Positions 1-8,585 of a stretch of 64,000 nt of DNA are shown piece after piece. The translations under genes were made by a program, and so were the position numbers. Under the pieces are notes generated by a model. It saw nothing but the letters and a program-made list of their open reading frames with translations. It searched no databases and was not told the DNA's origin. Within the stretch, counting starts at the first letter, position 1. Every line of letters starts with the position of its first letter. Source of the stretch: Microbacterium festucae (GTDB lineage: Bacteria; Actinomycetota; Actinomycetes; Actinomycetales; Microbacteriaceae); assembly GCF_025421715.1 (NCBI RefSeq), contig NZ_JAOEFC010000004.1:248001-312000 (forward strand), given 5' to 3'.

Positions 1-260
1 TGAAGCGTGCCTACCGTGATCGGTTGCGCGCCATGGCGCCGGGTGTGCTGTTCGTGCACCTGCACGGTGCGCACGAGCTGCTGGCCACGCGCGCGGCGGC
101 GCGCTCCGGACACTTCATGCCCCCGCAGCTCCTGCGCTCCCAGCTCGTCACCCTCGAGCCGCTCGAGGGTGACGAAGCCGGCATGGAACTCGATGTCGAC
201 GCGCCGGTCACGGTTATCGCCCGAACTGCACTTGAATGGTGGGAGGCGCATGAGCGCTGA
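1..260 (+). CDS. gntK: Gluconokinase, C-terminal part (5' end outside window)
   Basis: This is the last 85 residues of a thermoresistant-type gluconokinase, which phosphorylates D-gluconate to 6-phosphogluconate in the cytoplasm and feeds the pentose phosphate pathway. The reading frame is open from base 3. The blocks LKRAYRDRLR (first Leu inferred from a split codon), FVHLHGAHELL, RSGHFMPPQLL and TLEPLEGDE match the lid and C-terminal segments I know from the GntK family. The P-loop lies upstream of the window. The stop codon overlaps the start of the LacI regulator by 11 bases, so the two are cotranscribed and the regulator probably controls gluconate use. Identification rests on recalled family motifs, which are distinctive. 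Confidence 0.85.
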   Translation, partial: KRAYRDRLRAMAPGVLFVHLHGAHELLATRAAARSGHFMPPQLLRSQLVTLEPLEGDEAGMELDVDAPVTVIARTALEWWEAHER

Positions 261-1314
261 GGACTCGACGACGGGAGTGGCAGTGGCGGAGGACCTTCCC
301 CCCGAGATCGCCGCGCGCATCAAGCGCCGCGGCGGCGCCGCCACGATCTACGACATCGCCGAACTGGCAGGCGTCAATCCCTCGACCGTCTCGCGCGCGC
401 TCAGCGTTCCCGGCCGGGTCAGCGAGAAGACCGAGAAGAAAATACGTCTGGCGGCTGAGCGACTGGACTTCCAGTTCAACCCGATGGCGCGAGCCCTGCC
501 CACGGGACGCAGCCAGACCCTCGGGCTGCTCGTCGCCGACATCACCAACCCCGTGATCTTCGGTATCGTCCGCGGTGCCGAGCACGCGGCTGCCGCGGCC
601 GGGTACACGCTCGTCATCGCGGAGTCGCAGGAGTCCGGGGAAGCGGAGGCGCAGGCCATCTCGCGCATCCTCCCCAGCGTCGATGGGCTCATCCTCGCCA
701 CGACGCGCCTCGCAGACGAGCGGATCTGCGCCTTGGCAGCGCGCAAGCCGATGGTGCTCATCAACCGCCACGTCGACGGTGTGGCCGCAGTGCTGCCCGA
801 CGTCGAGACGGGCGTCGACGCGTTGATGGCCCACCTCGCCGCATTGGGGCACGTCTCGGTCGTCTTTCTTTCGGGCCCTGAGACGTCGTGGATCAGTCGG
901 CGGCGATGGGAGAGCATTCTCGATGCCGCCGAGCGGCTCGAGGTCGGCGTCGTGGAGATCGGTCCCCACAGCCCCACGATCGAAGGGGGCCGCGAGTCAC
1001 TGCGCCGCGTCATCGCGGCACGCGCGACCGCCGTCGTCGCCTTCAACGACCTCATGGCGATCGGGCTCATGCAGGCGGCTGCTGCCGCCGGTCTGGTCGT
1101 GCCTGATGCGCTCAGCGTGGCTGGGTTCGATGACATCTTCGGCAGTGAACTGGTCGTTCCGCCGCTGACGACCGTGCAGGCCCAGCTCGAGGTAGCGGGG
1201 GAGCGGGCCGTCGAGAAGGTGCTCGCTGAGCTCGACGACGTGACGGGCACGGTGGACGACTCCACGCTCGCGACGGCGCTCGTGGTCAGAGGCAGCACCG
1301 GCCCCGCGGCCTGA
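250..1314 (+). CDS. LacI-family transcriptional regulator
   Basis: A 354-residue LacI/GalR repressor. The N-terminal helix-turn-helix and hinge read TIYDIAELAGVNPSTVSRAL followed by a FNPMARAL hinge helix at about residues 30-80. The periplasmic-binding-protein-like effector domain follows, with LGLLVADITNPVIFGIVRG and later AFNDLMAIGLMQ and VAGFDDI. The ATG at 250 overlaps the end of gntK. A longer open frame upstream is antisense-like sequence inside gntK and is not the start. Position suggests control of gluconate or related sugar-acid genes. A LacI-type operator also lies 1.6 kb downstream at 2949-2964, so it could additionally govern the transporter/dehydrogenase pair there; that link is inference. 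Confidence 0.92.
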   Translation: MSAEDSTTGVAVAEDLPPEIAARIKRRGGAATIYDIAELAGVNPSTVSRALSVPGRVSEKTEKKIRLAAERLDFQFNPMARALPTGRSQTLGLLVADITNPVIFGIVRGAEHAAAAAGYTLVIAESQESGEAEAQAISRILPSVDGLILATTRLADERICALAARKPMVLINRHVDGVAAVLPDVETGVDALMAHLAALGHVSVVFLSGPETSWISRRRWESILDAAERLEVGVVEIGPHSPTIEGGRESLRRVIAARATAVVAFNDLMAIGLMQAAAAAGLVVPDALSVAGFDDIFGSELVVPPLTTVQAQLEVAGERAVEKVLAELDDVTGTVDDSTLATALVVRGSTGPAA

Positions 1315-1316
1315 AC

Positions 1317-1352
1317 GAGTACGGCGGGACCCATCGGGACCCCGCCGTGCTC
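1317..1352. terminator. Bidirectional intrinsic terminator
   Basis: An inverted repeat with ACGGCGGG at 1321-1328 and CCCGCCGT at 1341-1348 is extended by GAG/CTC, with a T.G pair between. It sits between the convergent LacI regulator and the GPH transporter. There is no long T run, as is usual in high-GC actinobacteria. Confidence 0.7.
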
Positions 1353-1370
1353 TTGCCCGCGGGCGCCTGA

Positions 1371-2879
1371 TCAGGCTCGGCGCCCATCGGTGGGGGAGTT
1401 CTCCTCACCGCGCCGCTCGACATCGAGCAGATCGAGCGACGGCTGCGCGTCGATGCCGGCGGGGCCGCCCACCATCACCGGGGGGACAGCGACGAGATCG
1501 GTCTCGCCGTCCGTCTCCACGCCACGGGCCTCAAGCTCGGCCTGCACTCCCGGAAGGATGAGGCGGTCGAAGCGGCCATAGACGAGCATTGTGAAGAACA
1601 CGCCGACGAAGAGTACGAGCGGGAACCACGAGTAGAGCGCGACGATCGTCGCGTTCGCATCGCGGCTCTGCGTCTCGACGGTGCCGTCGTAACCCGCGAG
1701 GGTGAGCACCAGACCGACGAAGGCCCCGGCAAGTCCCGCACCGATCTTCGTGAAGATACCGACGACCGCGCCGATGGTGCTCTCCAGGCGGCGATTGCCC
1801 TTCCATTCGTTGTAAGAGCAGAGGTCGAGCACGATGACCGCGGCGAGGTAGCTCACCGGCAGCAGAGCGAGTCCGGTGAAGAGGCTGCCGACCACCAACA
1901 AGGGGATGCTCGCACCCGCGAACGCATTGATGACGCAGCCGATCATCCCCGCGACGGCGCCGACCATGATGATCTGGGAGATTGCGAACCGCTTCATGAT
2001 GACAGGCAGGAAGATGATGCTCGGCAGGATCATGATGCCCGCTCCCAACACGATCGACTGCATGCCGAGATCTCCGACGATGTAGCGGAAATAGTAGGCG
2101 CCGGCCCCGGCGCCGTTGATTGCCGAGGCGAACAGCTGGAGGCCGGCGATCGCGAAGATCCATCGGTTGCCCTTGAGAGCGTGGAGGATGTCGCGCACGC
2201 GAACGGGCGGGGAGGCGGCGTCGGCGGTGAGGTGCGTCTCCTTCACGAAGAGGAAACGCGACATGCCCACGATGCCGAGCACGACTGCGAAACCGGCGAT
2301 CGCCGTGGACCACCCCTCGGGGGACTTGCCGGCGGCGTTGAGGACCATCGGCAGCGTCACGGTGACGGCGATCGCGCCGATGGAGGTCACGATGCCCGAC
2401 CGCGTCGTCACCTTGGCATACACCCGGCGCCCGTAGAAGGCTCGCGCGAGGTAGAGGTTGTCATTCGCGTCGAGCAGCGTGCGGAACACTGCCTGGATCG
2501 TGATGAACGTCACGAAGACCCAGACGATCCGTCCCGTCTCTCCGAAGCTCGCGGGAGTGGAGAACAGCATCCAGGTCGTCGCCCAGATTCCGAGCACCGC
2601 GAACTCGTAGGGTCGGGCCTTGCCCCAGCGCGTCTCGGGGCTGCGGTCGACGATGTAGGCGGCTACCGGAGCGAGCACTGCGTTGCACAGATTGCTCACC
2701 AGCAGGAGAGCTCCCACCACCGCGGGGGAGAGCCCGAGGGTGTCGGTGCAATAGATGGCGACGTAGCCCAGGATGATGAAGTTCGCCGCGGCCGAGAGGC
2801 CGGCGCCGGCCCACGCGACGAGCTTGCCGAAGGGCAGCCGCGCGGTGGGCACCGTGGTGGTCGTGGTGGGGGCTGCCAT
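1371..2879 (-). CDS. MFS transporter, GPH (glycoside-pentoside-hexuronide) type
   Basis: A 502-residue, roughly 12-helix inner-membrane symporter of the MelB/GPH branch of the major facilitator superfamily. It would import a sugar, glycoside or uronide with a cation. The loop after helix 2 carries DRSPETRWGKARPYE, matching the typical GPH motif with its DR..TRWGKxRP core. The start at 2879 (MAAPTTTTT) is chosen because GAGGAG lies just upstream on the minus strand; longer in-frame extensions run into the divergent gene. It is divergent from an oxidoreductase at 3010, with two palindromes between them. Substrate specificity cannot be read from the sequence. The C-terminal tail of about 50 residues is acidic and probably cytoplasmic. 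Confidence 0.88.
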   Translation of the reverse strand: MAAPTTTTTVPTARLPFGKLVAWAGAGLSAAANFIILGYVAIYCTDTLGLSPAVVGALLLVSNLCNAVLAPVAAYIVDRSPETRWGKARPYEFAVLGIWATTWMLFSTPASFGETGRIVWVFVTFITIQAVFRTLLDANDNLYLARAFYGRRVYAKVTTRSGIVTSIGAIAVTVTLPMVLNAAGKSPEGWSTAIAGFAVVLGIVGMSRFLFVKETHLTADAASPPVRVRDILHALKGNRWIFAIAGLQLFASAINGAGAGAYYFRYIVGDLGMQSIVLGAGIMILPSIIFLPVIMKRFAISQIIMVGAVAGMIGCVINAFAGASIPLLVVGSLFTGLALLPVSYLAAVIVLDLCSYNEWKGNRRLESTIGAVVGIFTKIGAGLAGAFVGLVLTLAGYDGTVETQSRDANATIVALYSWFPLVLFVGVFFTMLVYGRFDRLILPGVQAELEARGVETDGETDLVAVPPVMVGGPAGIDAQPSLDLLDVERRGEENSPTDGRRA

Positions 2880-2893
2880 AGCCGAACTCCTCT

Positions 2894-2907
2894 GTCGCAC
2901 GTGCGAC
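2894..2907. promoter_or_regulatory. Perfect 14-bp palindrome, candidate operator
   Basis: GTCGCACGTGCGAC is its own reverse complement. It lies 15 bases upstream of the GPH transporter start, where a repressor would occlude transcription or the ribosome site. It differs from the LacI-type palindrome 42 bases away, so a second regulator or a second site class is possible. Confidence 0.5.
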
Positions 2908-2948
2908 GTCACTTGTCGCGCAACTAGTACAGCACGTATCATCGGTTT

Positions 2949-2964
2949 TGACAACCGGTTGCCA
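2949..2964. promoter_or_regulatory. LacI-type operator candidate
   Basis: TGACAACCGGTTGCCA contains the perfect core CAACCGGTTG with a central CG and is symmetric at 14 of 16 positions. This is the usual architecture of LacI/GalR-family operators. It sits in the divergent gap between the GPH transporter (minus) and the Gfo/Idh/MocA gene (plus), so one bound repressor could control both. Confidence 0.65.
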
Positions 2965-3009
2965 GCGACGTGCTGCTGCCTGCGACGGATGACCATACGG
3001 GGGGCGACG

Positions 3010-3978
3010 ATGTACAGATGGGCAATCATCGGAACCGGAGACATCTCGCGCCGGATGGCCGCCGATCTGTCGGCGGTGGCTCCCGGCGCAGTGACAGCAG
3101 TGTGGGGAAGGGGGCCTGAACGGGCGCACGCCTTCGCCGAACAGTTCGCCATCCCGTTCGCCTCGGATTCGCGCGCAGCGGTGTTCGATCGGGACGACGT
3201 CGATGTCGTCTACGTCGCCACACCCGCCGCCACCCACCGCGACATCGCGATCGCGGCTCTTCTGGCGGGGAAGCACGTGCTCATCGAGAAGCCACTCGCG
3301 ACGAGCGCGGCCGACGCGGCGGAGATCTTCGCCGCCGCACGCGCCACCGGCCGGTTCGCGATGGAAGCGATGTGGATGAGATTCAACCCGCTTCACACGG
3401 AGCTGCGCGAGCGCATCTCCGACGGCCTGATCGGCGAGGTCAACAGTGTGCGCGCGAGCTTCGGCACACCGTTCCAGGCCCGTGGCAACGTCCTCAGCCC
3501 CGGCCAAGGTGGCAGCATCCTGCTCGATCGCGGAATCTACCCGATCACGCTCGCCGACTGGTTCCTCGGGGCGCCGACGTCGATCCACGCCGCCGGCGCG
3601 TTCGACGACGGCGTCGACGTGCACGGGCGCGCGACGCTGCACAGTGTCGACGGCTTCGCGCAGCTCGCCTGGTCGGGAGTCGAGTTCCTCGACCTCTCGG
3701 CGACGGTGAGCGGAGAGCGCGGCTGGATCACCCTCGATCCCATGTTCTGGGCCGGCAGCCGTGCGCGCGTGCACGCGGGAACCGTGGAGCGCATCTTCGT
3801 GGCCCCCGAAATCGTCGAACATCCGCGCGAGGGCAACGGCTACCGCCCCATGCTCACCGCCGTGATCTCCGCGCTAGGGGACGGGCGCCTGGAGCACCCC
3901 GACCACACCCACGAGGACACCTTGCGCATCGCGCGCACGATGGACCGCGTTCTCCACGCCATGACCACCTCCACCTGA
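3010..3978 (+). CDS. Gfo/Idh/MocA-family oxidoreductase
   Basis: A 322-residue NAD(P)-dependent sugar or polyol dehydrogenase. The N-terminal Rossmann fold opens with WAIIGTGDISRRMA, and HVLIEKPLATS carries the EKP motif whose Lys is catalytic in this family. The C-terminal alpha/beta domain contains GGSILLDRGIYPITLADWFLG, with the Asp/Gly/Tyr pattern of dihydrodiol- and glucose-fructose-oxidoreductase-like members. The start MYRWAIIG at 3010 follows GGGGCGACG. It is divergent from the GPH transporter and 21 bases upstream of an SDR, suggesting import followed by oxidation of a sugar or cyclitol. The substrate is unknown. Confidence 0.88.
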   Translation: MYRWAIIGTGDISRRMAADLSAVAPGAVTAVWGRGPERAHAFAEQFAIPFASDSRAAVFDRDDVDVVYVATPAATHRDIAIAALLAGKHVLIEKPLATSAADAAEIFAAARATGRFAMEAMWMRFNPLHTELRERISDGLIGEVNSVRASFGTPFQARGNVLSPGQGGSILLDRGIYPITLADWFLGAPTSIHAAGAFDDGVDVHGRATLHSVDGFAQLAWSGVEFLDLSATVSGERGWITLDPMFWAGSRARVHAGTVERIFVAPEIVEHPREGNGYRPMLTAVISALGDGRLEHPDHTHEDTLRIARTMDRVLHAMTTST

Positions 3979-3999
3979 TCGATCACACAAAGGACCCCC

Positions 4000-4797
4000 A
4001 TGCACATCTCCTCGAAAGTCTTCGTCGTTACCGGAGCCGGCAACGGCATCGGCCGGCAGGTCACCCTGCAACTCCTCCAGGCCGGTGCGCGGGTCGCCGG
4101 TGTCGACCTCAATGCGGACGGCCTCGCCGAGACGCAGCGGCTCGCGGCCGTCGGTGAGCGGTTCTCGTCGCACGTCGTCAACATCACCGACCGTGCCGCC
4201 GTCGAGACGCTGCCGGCCTCGGTGGCCGACGTCCACGGGCCCGCCGATGCCGTCATCAACGTCGCGGGCGTGATCCAGAAGTTCGTGACTGTCAATGACC
4301 TCGACTTCAGCGAGATCGAGAAGGTCATGAACGTGAACTTCTGGGGCACCATGAACATGGTCAAGGCGTTCCTGCCGGTGCTGCTCACCCGCCCCGAAGC
4401 GGCGCTCGTCAACATCGCGAGCATGGGCTCCTACGCGCCGGTCCCCGGCCAGGCTGTCTACGGCGCCTCGAAAGCGGCGGTGAAGATCCTCACCGAAGCG
4501 CTCTATGCGGAACTGCTCGACACCCGCGTTGCGGTGACCGTTGTCTTCCCCGGTGCGATCGGCACCGACATCGCCACGAACTCCGGCGTGGCCCTCGGGG
4601 ATGCGTCGGCGGACGCCCCGGCCTTCAAGACCACGAGCCCCGAGGATGCGGCGCGGGTGATCGTCGACGCCGTGGAGAAGGGCAAGTTCCGGGCCACGAT
4701 TGGTCGGGATGCTGCGACGATGGACCGCCTCTCCCGACTCAACCCGAAGATGGCGACGACCATGATCGCGAAGCAGATGGGGTCGCTGCTGTCGTGA
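4000..4797 (+). CDS. SDR-family NAD(P)-dependent oxidoreductase
   Basis: A 265-residue classical short-chain dehydrogenase. The cofactor loop is TGAGNGIGRQV at about residues 11-21, the structural NVAG sits near residue 86, and the catalytic pattern is SMGSYAPVPGQAVYGASK with Tyr-x-x-x-Lys. A Shine-Dalgarno-like AAAGGA lies about 7 bases upstream of the ATG. It follows the Gfo/Idh/MocA gene by 21 bases and is probably in its operon, performing a second redox step on the same substrate. It ends just before a strong hairpin shared with the convergent SDR. Confidence 0.9.
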   Translation: MHISSKVFVVTGAGNGIGRQVTLQLLQAGARVAGVDLNADGLAETQRLAAVGERFSSHVVNITDRAAVETLPASVADVHGPADAVINVAGVIQKFVTVNDLDFSEIEKVMNVNFWGTMNMVKAFLPVLLTRPEAALVNIASMGSYAPVPGQAVYGASKAAVKILTEALYAELLDTRVAVTVVFPGAIGTDIATNSGVALGDASADAPAFKTTSPEDAARVIVDAVEKGKFRATIGRDAATMDRLSRLNPKMATTMIAKQMGSLLS

Positions 4798-4804
4798 CAG
4801 CGGA

Positions 4805-4831
4805 GGCCGCCGCAACACATACGCGGCGGCC
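4805..4831. terminator. Bidirectional terminator hairpin
   Basis: GGCCGCCGC at 4805-4813 pairs with GCGGCGGCC at 4823-4831 across a 9-base loop. It lies between two convergent SDR genes and can serve both strands. Confidence 0.7.
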
Positions 4832-4842
4832 CGGGCGCCCGA

Positions 4843-5670
4843 TCAGATCGTCTCGCCGGCGTCGGCCAGCAGCACGCTTCCCGTCATGATGGTGGCGAGG
4901 TCGCTCGCGGCGAAAAGGGCGACCCGCGCGATGTCATCCGGGGTTCCCACGCGGCCGATGAGGCTCTGCGACATCACGTCCATCGGGGGGACCTCGATCC
5001 CGGCCGCGGCGGCCTGCTCCATCATCGCCTGCGCCATGGCGATGTTCCCCTCCGTGGGGACATAGCTGGGTGCGACGCCGATCACGCGGACACCGAGCGG
5101 CGCGAAGTCGAGCGCCATCGCCTTCGTCATCCCGCGCACCGCATGCTTCGAGCTCACGTATGCAGCCAGCCCCGGAGCCGGCGACTGGAAACCGGCGGTC
5201 GAAACGATGTTGACGATGACCCCGCCGTCGGGGCCCATGCGCTTGGCGGCCTCGCGAGAGCCGATGAAGGTGCCGCGGGTGTTCACCTCGAACACGCGAT
5301 CCCAAGCATCGATCGGCATCCGGTCGGCTGGCGCACTCGGGAACACTCCGGCGTTGTTGACCCAGATCGAGAGTGCGCCCAGGGCCTCGATTGCCGCTTC
5401 GATGCCCGCCACCACCGACTCCTCGCGCGTGACGTCCATCTCGATGCTGGTGGTCGCGACGCCGAACTCCCCCGCCAGTCGGGTCGCTGCCGAGGCCGCG
5501 GCCGTGCCATTGATGTCGGCGATGGCGACCGGTGCCCCCGCTTCGGCGAAGCGTCGGGCGATGGCGAAGCCGAGACCCTGTGCGCCGCCGGTGATGACGG
5601 CGGGGCGTCCGCGCAGCGAGAGCAGGTCGGCGAGTGTGCGGTCGGAAACGTCGGGGAAAGGGAATGGCAT
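4843..5670 (-). CDS. SDR-family oxidoreductase, TetR-linked
   Basis: A 275-residue classical SDR. It shows the cofactor motif TGGAQGLGFAIA, NNAG near residue 114 and the catalytic STAGFQSPAPGLAAYVSSK with Tyr and Lys. It reads divergently from a TetR regulator 70 bases away, and the gap carries a long near-perfect inverted repeat. The simplest reading is a locally regulated detoxification or hydroxyl-oxidation enzyme whose substrate releases the TetR repressor. The physiological substrate is not evident. Confidence 0.9.
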   Translation of the reverse strand: MPFPFPDVSDRTLADLLSLRGRPAVITGGAQGLGFAIARRFAEAGAPVAIADINGTAAASAATRLAGEFGVATTSIEMDVTREESVVAGIEAAIEALGALSIWVNNAGVFPSAPADRMPIDAWDRVFEVNTRGTFIGSREAAKRMGPDGGVIVNIVSTAGFQSPAPGLAAYVSSKHAVRGMTKAMALDFAPLGVRVIGVAPSYVPTEGNIAMAQAMMEQAAAAGIEVPPMDVMSQSLIGRVGTPDDIARVALFAASDLATIMTGSVLLADAGETI

Positions 5671-5685
5671 GGGGTCTCCATATCG

Positions 5686-5722
5686 TCGTTGAGTTTTGGC
5701 AGTCTATGCCAGAACTCGACGA
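5686..5722. promoter_or_regulatory. TetR-type operator candidate (16-bp arms)
   Basis: The inverted repeat has 16-base arms (5686-5701 and 5707-5722) around a 5-base spacer GTCTA, matching at 14 of 16 positions. The inner arms are TTTTGGCA and TGCCAGAA. It occupies the centre of the 70-bp gap between the SDR and the TetR gene, where it would cover both promoters. Confidence 0.75.
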
Positions 5723-5740
5723 GCACAGTAGGGTGGCGGG

Positions 5741-6436
5741 ATGACACGCTCAGCGAAGGGTGGTCGACCGCCCGTCGGCGACCCTGACCTGATGCGCGTG
5801 CTCCTCCTGCGCGAGATCGACGCCCTCGGCTACGAGAACGTGACGATGGCGCATCTCGCCGCTACGGCCGGGACGAGCGTGCGTACCCTCCATCGCTACT
5901 TCCCATCGAAGGCCGACATCGTGTGGGGCGGGATCGACACCTCGCTCGACGCGCTCCGCGCCGGATTCGCCGAGATCCCCGATGGTGCACCGGTCCTCGC
6001 CTCCGTCCGCTCGGTCGTGCTCGAGGTGCTGGGTGGCAACGTGGACGCCATCGATGTTCTGCGCACCCGATTACGGTTGATCTCCGCCTCGTCCGAACTT
6101 CGCCGCCGGCGCGCCGAGACGTTCGACAGCTGGCGCGACGAACTCATCCGGTTCGTCGCACGTGCGGGCGGAACATCGCCGGATGCCCTTGTCCCGGTCG
6201 CCCTCGGAACCGCGTTGCACGCGACGATCACCGCCGCGATCCTCTGGTGGGCGACGGAGGGCGACGAGCGCGACCCTGCAGAGGTCGTGGCGGAGGGCCT
6301 CGACGCGTTCGACGGGCTCGACCCCGCCGGTCCGTCCTGGGCGGGCATGCGCTCCCGTGGTCGCTCGAATGAGATCGACGACAGCTCCTGCGCCACCCCG
6401 CCCGCGACGGACGGCGTGACCTCCGCGGAACGCTAG
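5741..6436 (+). CDS. TetR/AcrR-family transcriptional regulator
   Basis: A 231-residue regulator with an N-terminal TetR helix-turn-helix (VTMAHLAATAGTSVRTLHRY, then FPSKADIVW, about residues 32-60) and a helical ligand-binding domain. It probably represses itself and the divergent SDR through the inverted repeat between them. Its stop overlaps the end of the convergent GntR gene by four bases. The last 25 residues are low-complexity and may be dispensable. Confidence 0.9.
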   Translation: MTRSAKGGRPPVGDPDLMRVLLLREIDALGYENVTMAHLAATAGTSVRTLHRYFPSKADIVWGGIDTSLDALRAGFAEIPDGAPVLASVRSVVLEVLGGNVDAIDVLRTRLRLISASSELRRRRAETFDSWRDELIRFVARAGGTSPDALVPVALGTALHATITAAILWWATEGDERDPAEVVAEGLDAFDGLDPAGPSWAGMRSRGRSNEIDDSSCATPPATDGVTSAER

Positions 6437-7104
6437 TCGATGAGGACCGAGACTGCGGTCGTCATATGTGCGCGGACGGCGCGGGCCGCGGTGTCGGGAT
6501 CGCCTGAGGCGATCGCGTCGATGATCTCGAGATGCCGGGGCACGTCCATGTTGCGGACGGCCCGTTCCACCCCCGATGCTGCGATCGACATCTGGATCGA
6601 CCCCTCGAGGGCGGTCCAGGCGCGCACGAGGGTGTCGTTGCCGGTCAGTTCGCACATTCGACGATGGAAATCGAGATCGGCTTGCATGCGCGGCTCCCAC
6701 GGGGGGCCGGATGCCGCATCCATGCGCGCGAGAGCGGCACGCAGCTCTCCGGTCACTGTGTCGAGATCGTCACGGGAGGCGAGGGTCTGTGCAGCCAGCG
6801 CCTCCAGCGCGGTGCGCACCGTGAACAGGTCGCGCAGCTCGGTGTCGCTCATCTGGCGCACGAGGAGCCGGCCTCGCGCCGACGAGGTGAGGAGCCCTTC
6901 GTTCTGGAGTACTCGCATCGCCTCGCGCAGGGTGCCGCGGCTGATCTGCAGGCGGGCGGCCATGTCGACTTCCGAGACGTGCGAGCCGGGCTCGAGCTCG
7001 CCTGTGGTGATCGCACGGCGGAGGGAGTCGATCGCCTGCTCGCGCAGCGTCGTGCGGCGAAGGCCGAGGATCGCCTGTTCACCTGTCATGGTCTGTGCCC
7101 CCAT
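6433..7104 (-). CDS. GntR-family regulator, FadR/FCD type
   Basis: A 223-residue regulator with an N-terminal winged helix (VSEVDMAARLQISRGTLREA, then LQNEGLL) and a C-terminal all-helical FCD domain. The FCD domain has the metal-site pattern DLDFHRRM and later RHLEIIDAI. FCD regulators usually sense small carboxylates. The start at 7104 is supported by GGGAG upstream; ATG 7089 is an alternative. The transporter downstream of it is an MHS-type carboxylate symporter, consistent with control of the 7.2-11.4 kb cluster. Palindromes at 8586-8608 are likely targets. Confidence 0.9.
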   Translation of the reverse strand: MGAQTMTGEQAILGLRRTTLREQAIDSLRRAITTGELEPGSHVSEVDMAARLQISRGTLREAMRVLQNEGLLTSSARGRLLVRQMSDTELRDLFTVRTALEALAAQTLASRDDLDTVTGELRAALARMDAASGPPWEPRMQADLDFHRRMCELTGNDTLVRAWTALEGSIQMSIAASGVERAVRNMDVPRHLEIIDAIASGDPDTAARAVRAHMTTAVSVLID

Positions 7105-7122
7105 CCGATGACTCCCATCCTA

Positions 7123-7156
7123 AAGAGGCGGCGCCGGAACACCGACGCCGCCTCTT
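7123..7156 (-). terminator. Intrinsic terminator of the MHS transporter
   Basis: A perfect 11-bp stem (AAGAGGCGGCG / CGCCGCCTCTT) with a 12-base loop lies directly after the transporter stop. On the minus strand it is followed by TTTAGG. It separates transporter transcription from the GntR gene. Confidence 0.8.
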
Positions 7157-7166
7157 CGTGATCCGC

Positions 7167-8507
7167 TCAGCGCAGAACCGGAATCCCCGCCTCGCGGGTA
7201 GCGCGATCGGCTGCCTCCCGGTTGGCCTTCGTCCAGGTCTCGGGTGTCGACAGGGCGGCGACCAATCCGATCGCGCCGTAGAGGGCGAAGAGCCCGGCCG
7301 GTCCGACCCACCCGAACGCCCCGAAGAGCAGTGTGGTGATGAAGGGGGTGAAGCCCGACACCATGGCCGAGATCTGGTACGCCAACGAGGCGCCGGAGGT
7401 GCGCGTGTTCGCGGTGAACAGTTCGGGGAACCACGGCCCCTGGGCGCCGGCGAGGGCGTTCTGGAAGACCGCGTACGACAACACGATCACCAGAATGATG
7501 ACGGGGAAGAGTCCGGTGTTGACGCCGAGGAACATCACGAAGCCCCAGACCACGGCGACCGCGGTGACCACGATGTAGATCGGCCGGCGGCCGATCGAGT
7601 CGGTGAGCCGGGCCCATCCCCAGGTCGCGAAAACGCCGATGCCGGCCGCGATGCAGAGGGCGGTGAGCGTCTGCCAGCTCTCGGTGAGTTCGTTGGTGTT
7701 GAGGTACGAGATCAGGTAGGTCACCGAGACGGCGTAGCCGGCGGTCTCCGGGATACGCAGGCCGATGCCCCGCAGGACATTGCGCCAGTCGTTGCGGATG
7801 ACGTCGATGATGGGTGCTTTCAGCACGATGCCCTGCGTCTTGACGTCTTCAAAGACGGGCGACTCGGGCACCTTGGCGCGGATGATGAGGCCGACGACCA
7901 CGAGCACGATGCTCGCGAGGAACGGCACGCGCCATGCCCAGTCGCCCGGCAGGTGCACGCTGATGAGGAACACGAGGTTCGCGAGCAGCAGGCCGACGGG
8001 GAAGCCGGACTGGACGATGCCGGTGAAAGCGCCCTTGCGGTTCCAGGGGGCGTGCTCGTAGGTCATCAGGATCGCACCGCCCCACTCCGCGCCGAACGCC
8101 AGGCCCTGCACGATGCGCACGGTCACGAGCAGGATCGGTGCGACGATGCCGACCGTGGCGTAGGTGGGGAGCAGCCCGATCACGAAGGTGGCCAGGCCCA
8201 TGATGATCAGGGAGGCCACGAGCACCGGCTTGCGGCCGACGCGGTCACCGAGGTGGCCACCGATGATGCCACCGATCGGGCGTGCGGCGAAGCCGACTCC
8301 GAGGGTTGCGAACGACAGCAGTGTTCCGGTCAGGGCATCTCCCTCGGGAAAAAATGCGGTGCCGAAGTACAAGGCCGCGGCGGTACCGAAGCCGATGAAG
8401 TCGTACGTCTCGATCACGGCCCCCACTCCGGAACCGACGGCGACCCGTCGCGCTTGGGGTGTTCCGCCAACGGGCCCGCGGGTCTCGAGGGAAGCGGTCT
8501 GGCTCAT
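7167..8507 (-). CDS. MFS transporter, metabolite:H+ symporter (MHS) family
   Basis: A 446-residue transporter with about 12 membrane helices. The N-terminal region contains ETYDFIGFGTAAALYFGTAF, the MHS signature region, and GGHLGDRVGRKPVL is MFS motif A. AEWGGAILMTYEHAPWNRKG resembles the shikimate, alpha-ketoglutarate and proline/betaine permeases. It would import an organic acid or polyol acid with protons. AAAGG precedes the ATG. It is divergent from an SDR plus split transketolase, so the imported compound is probably a carbohydrate-derived acid degraded by those enzymes. Confidence 0.88.
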   Translation of the reverse strand: MSQTASLETRGPVGGTPQARRVAVGSGVGAVIETYDFIGFGTAAALYFGTAFFPEGDALTGTLLSFATLGVGFAARPIGGIIGGHLGDRVGRKPVLVASLIIMGLATFVIGLLPTYATVGIVAPILLVTVRIVQGLAFGAEWGGAILMTYEHAPWNRKGAFTGIVQSGFPVGLLLANLVFLISVHLPGDWAWRVPFLASIVLVVVGLIIRAKVPESPVFEDVKTQGIVLKAPIIDVIRNDWRNVLRGIGLRIPETAGYAVSVTYLISYLNTNELTESWQTLTALCIAAGIGVFATWGWARLTDSIGRRPIYIVVTAVAVVWGFVMFLGVNTGLFPVIILVIVLSYAVFQNALAGAQGPWFPELFTANTRTSGASLAYQISAMVSGFTPFITTLLFGAFGWVGPAGLFALYGAIGLVAALSTPETWTKANREAADRATREAGIPVLR

Positions 8508-8585
8508 CTTCGTGCCTTTCTCACATCATTGTGCGGCCCCGGGCAGGGGCGATGGAGACGAGTATCGACAGGATTCTCATCATTG

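Noticed and set aside
7..249. N-terminal extension of the LacI regulator
   Set aside because: The extra 81 residues are Cys/Arg/Ser-rich, overlap the well-conserved gluconokinase tail in another frame and have no family similarity.
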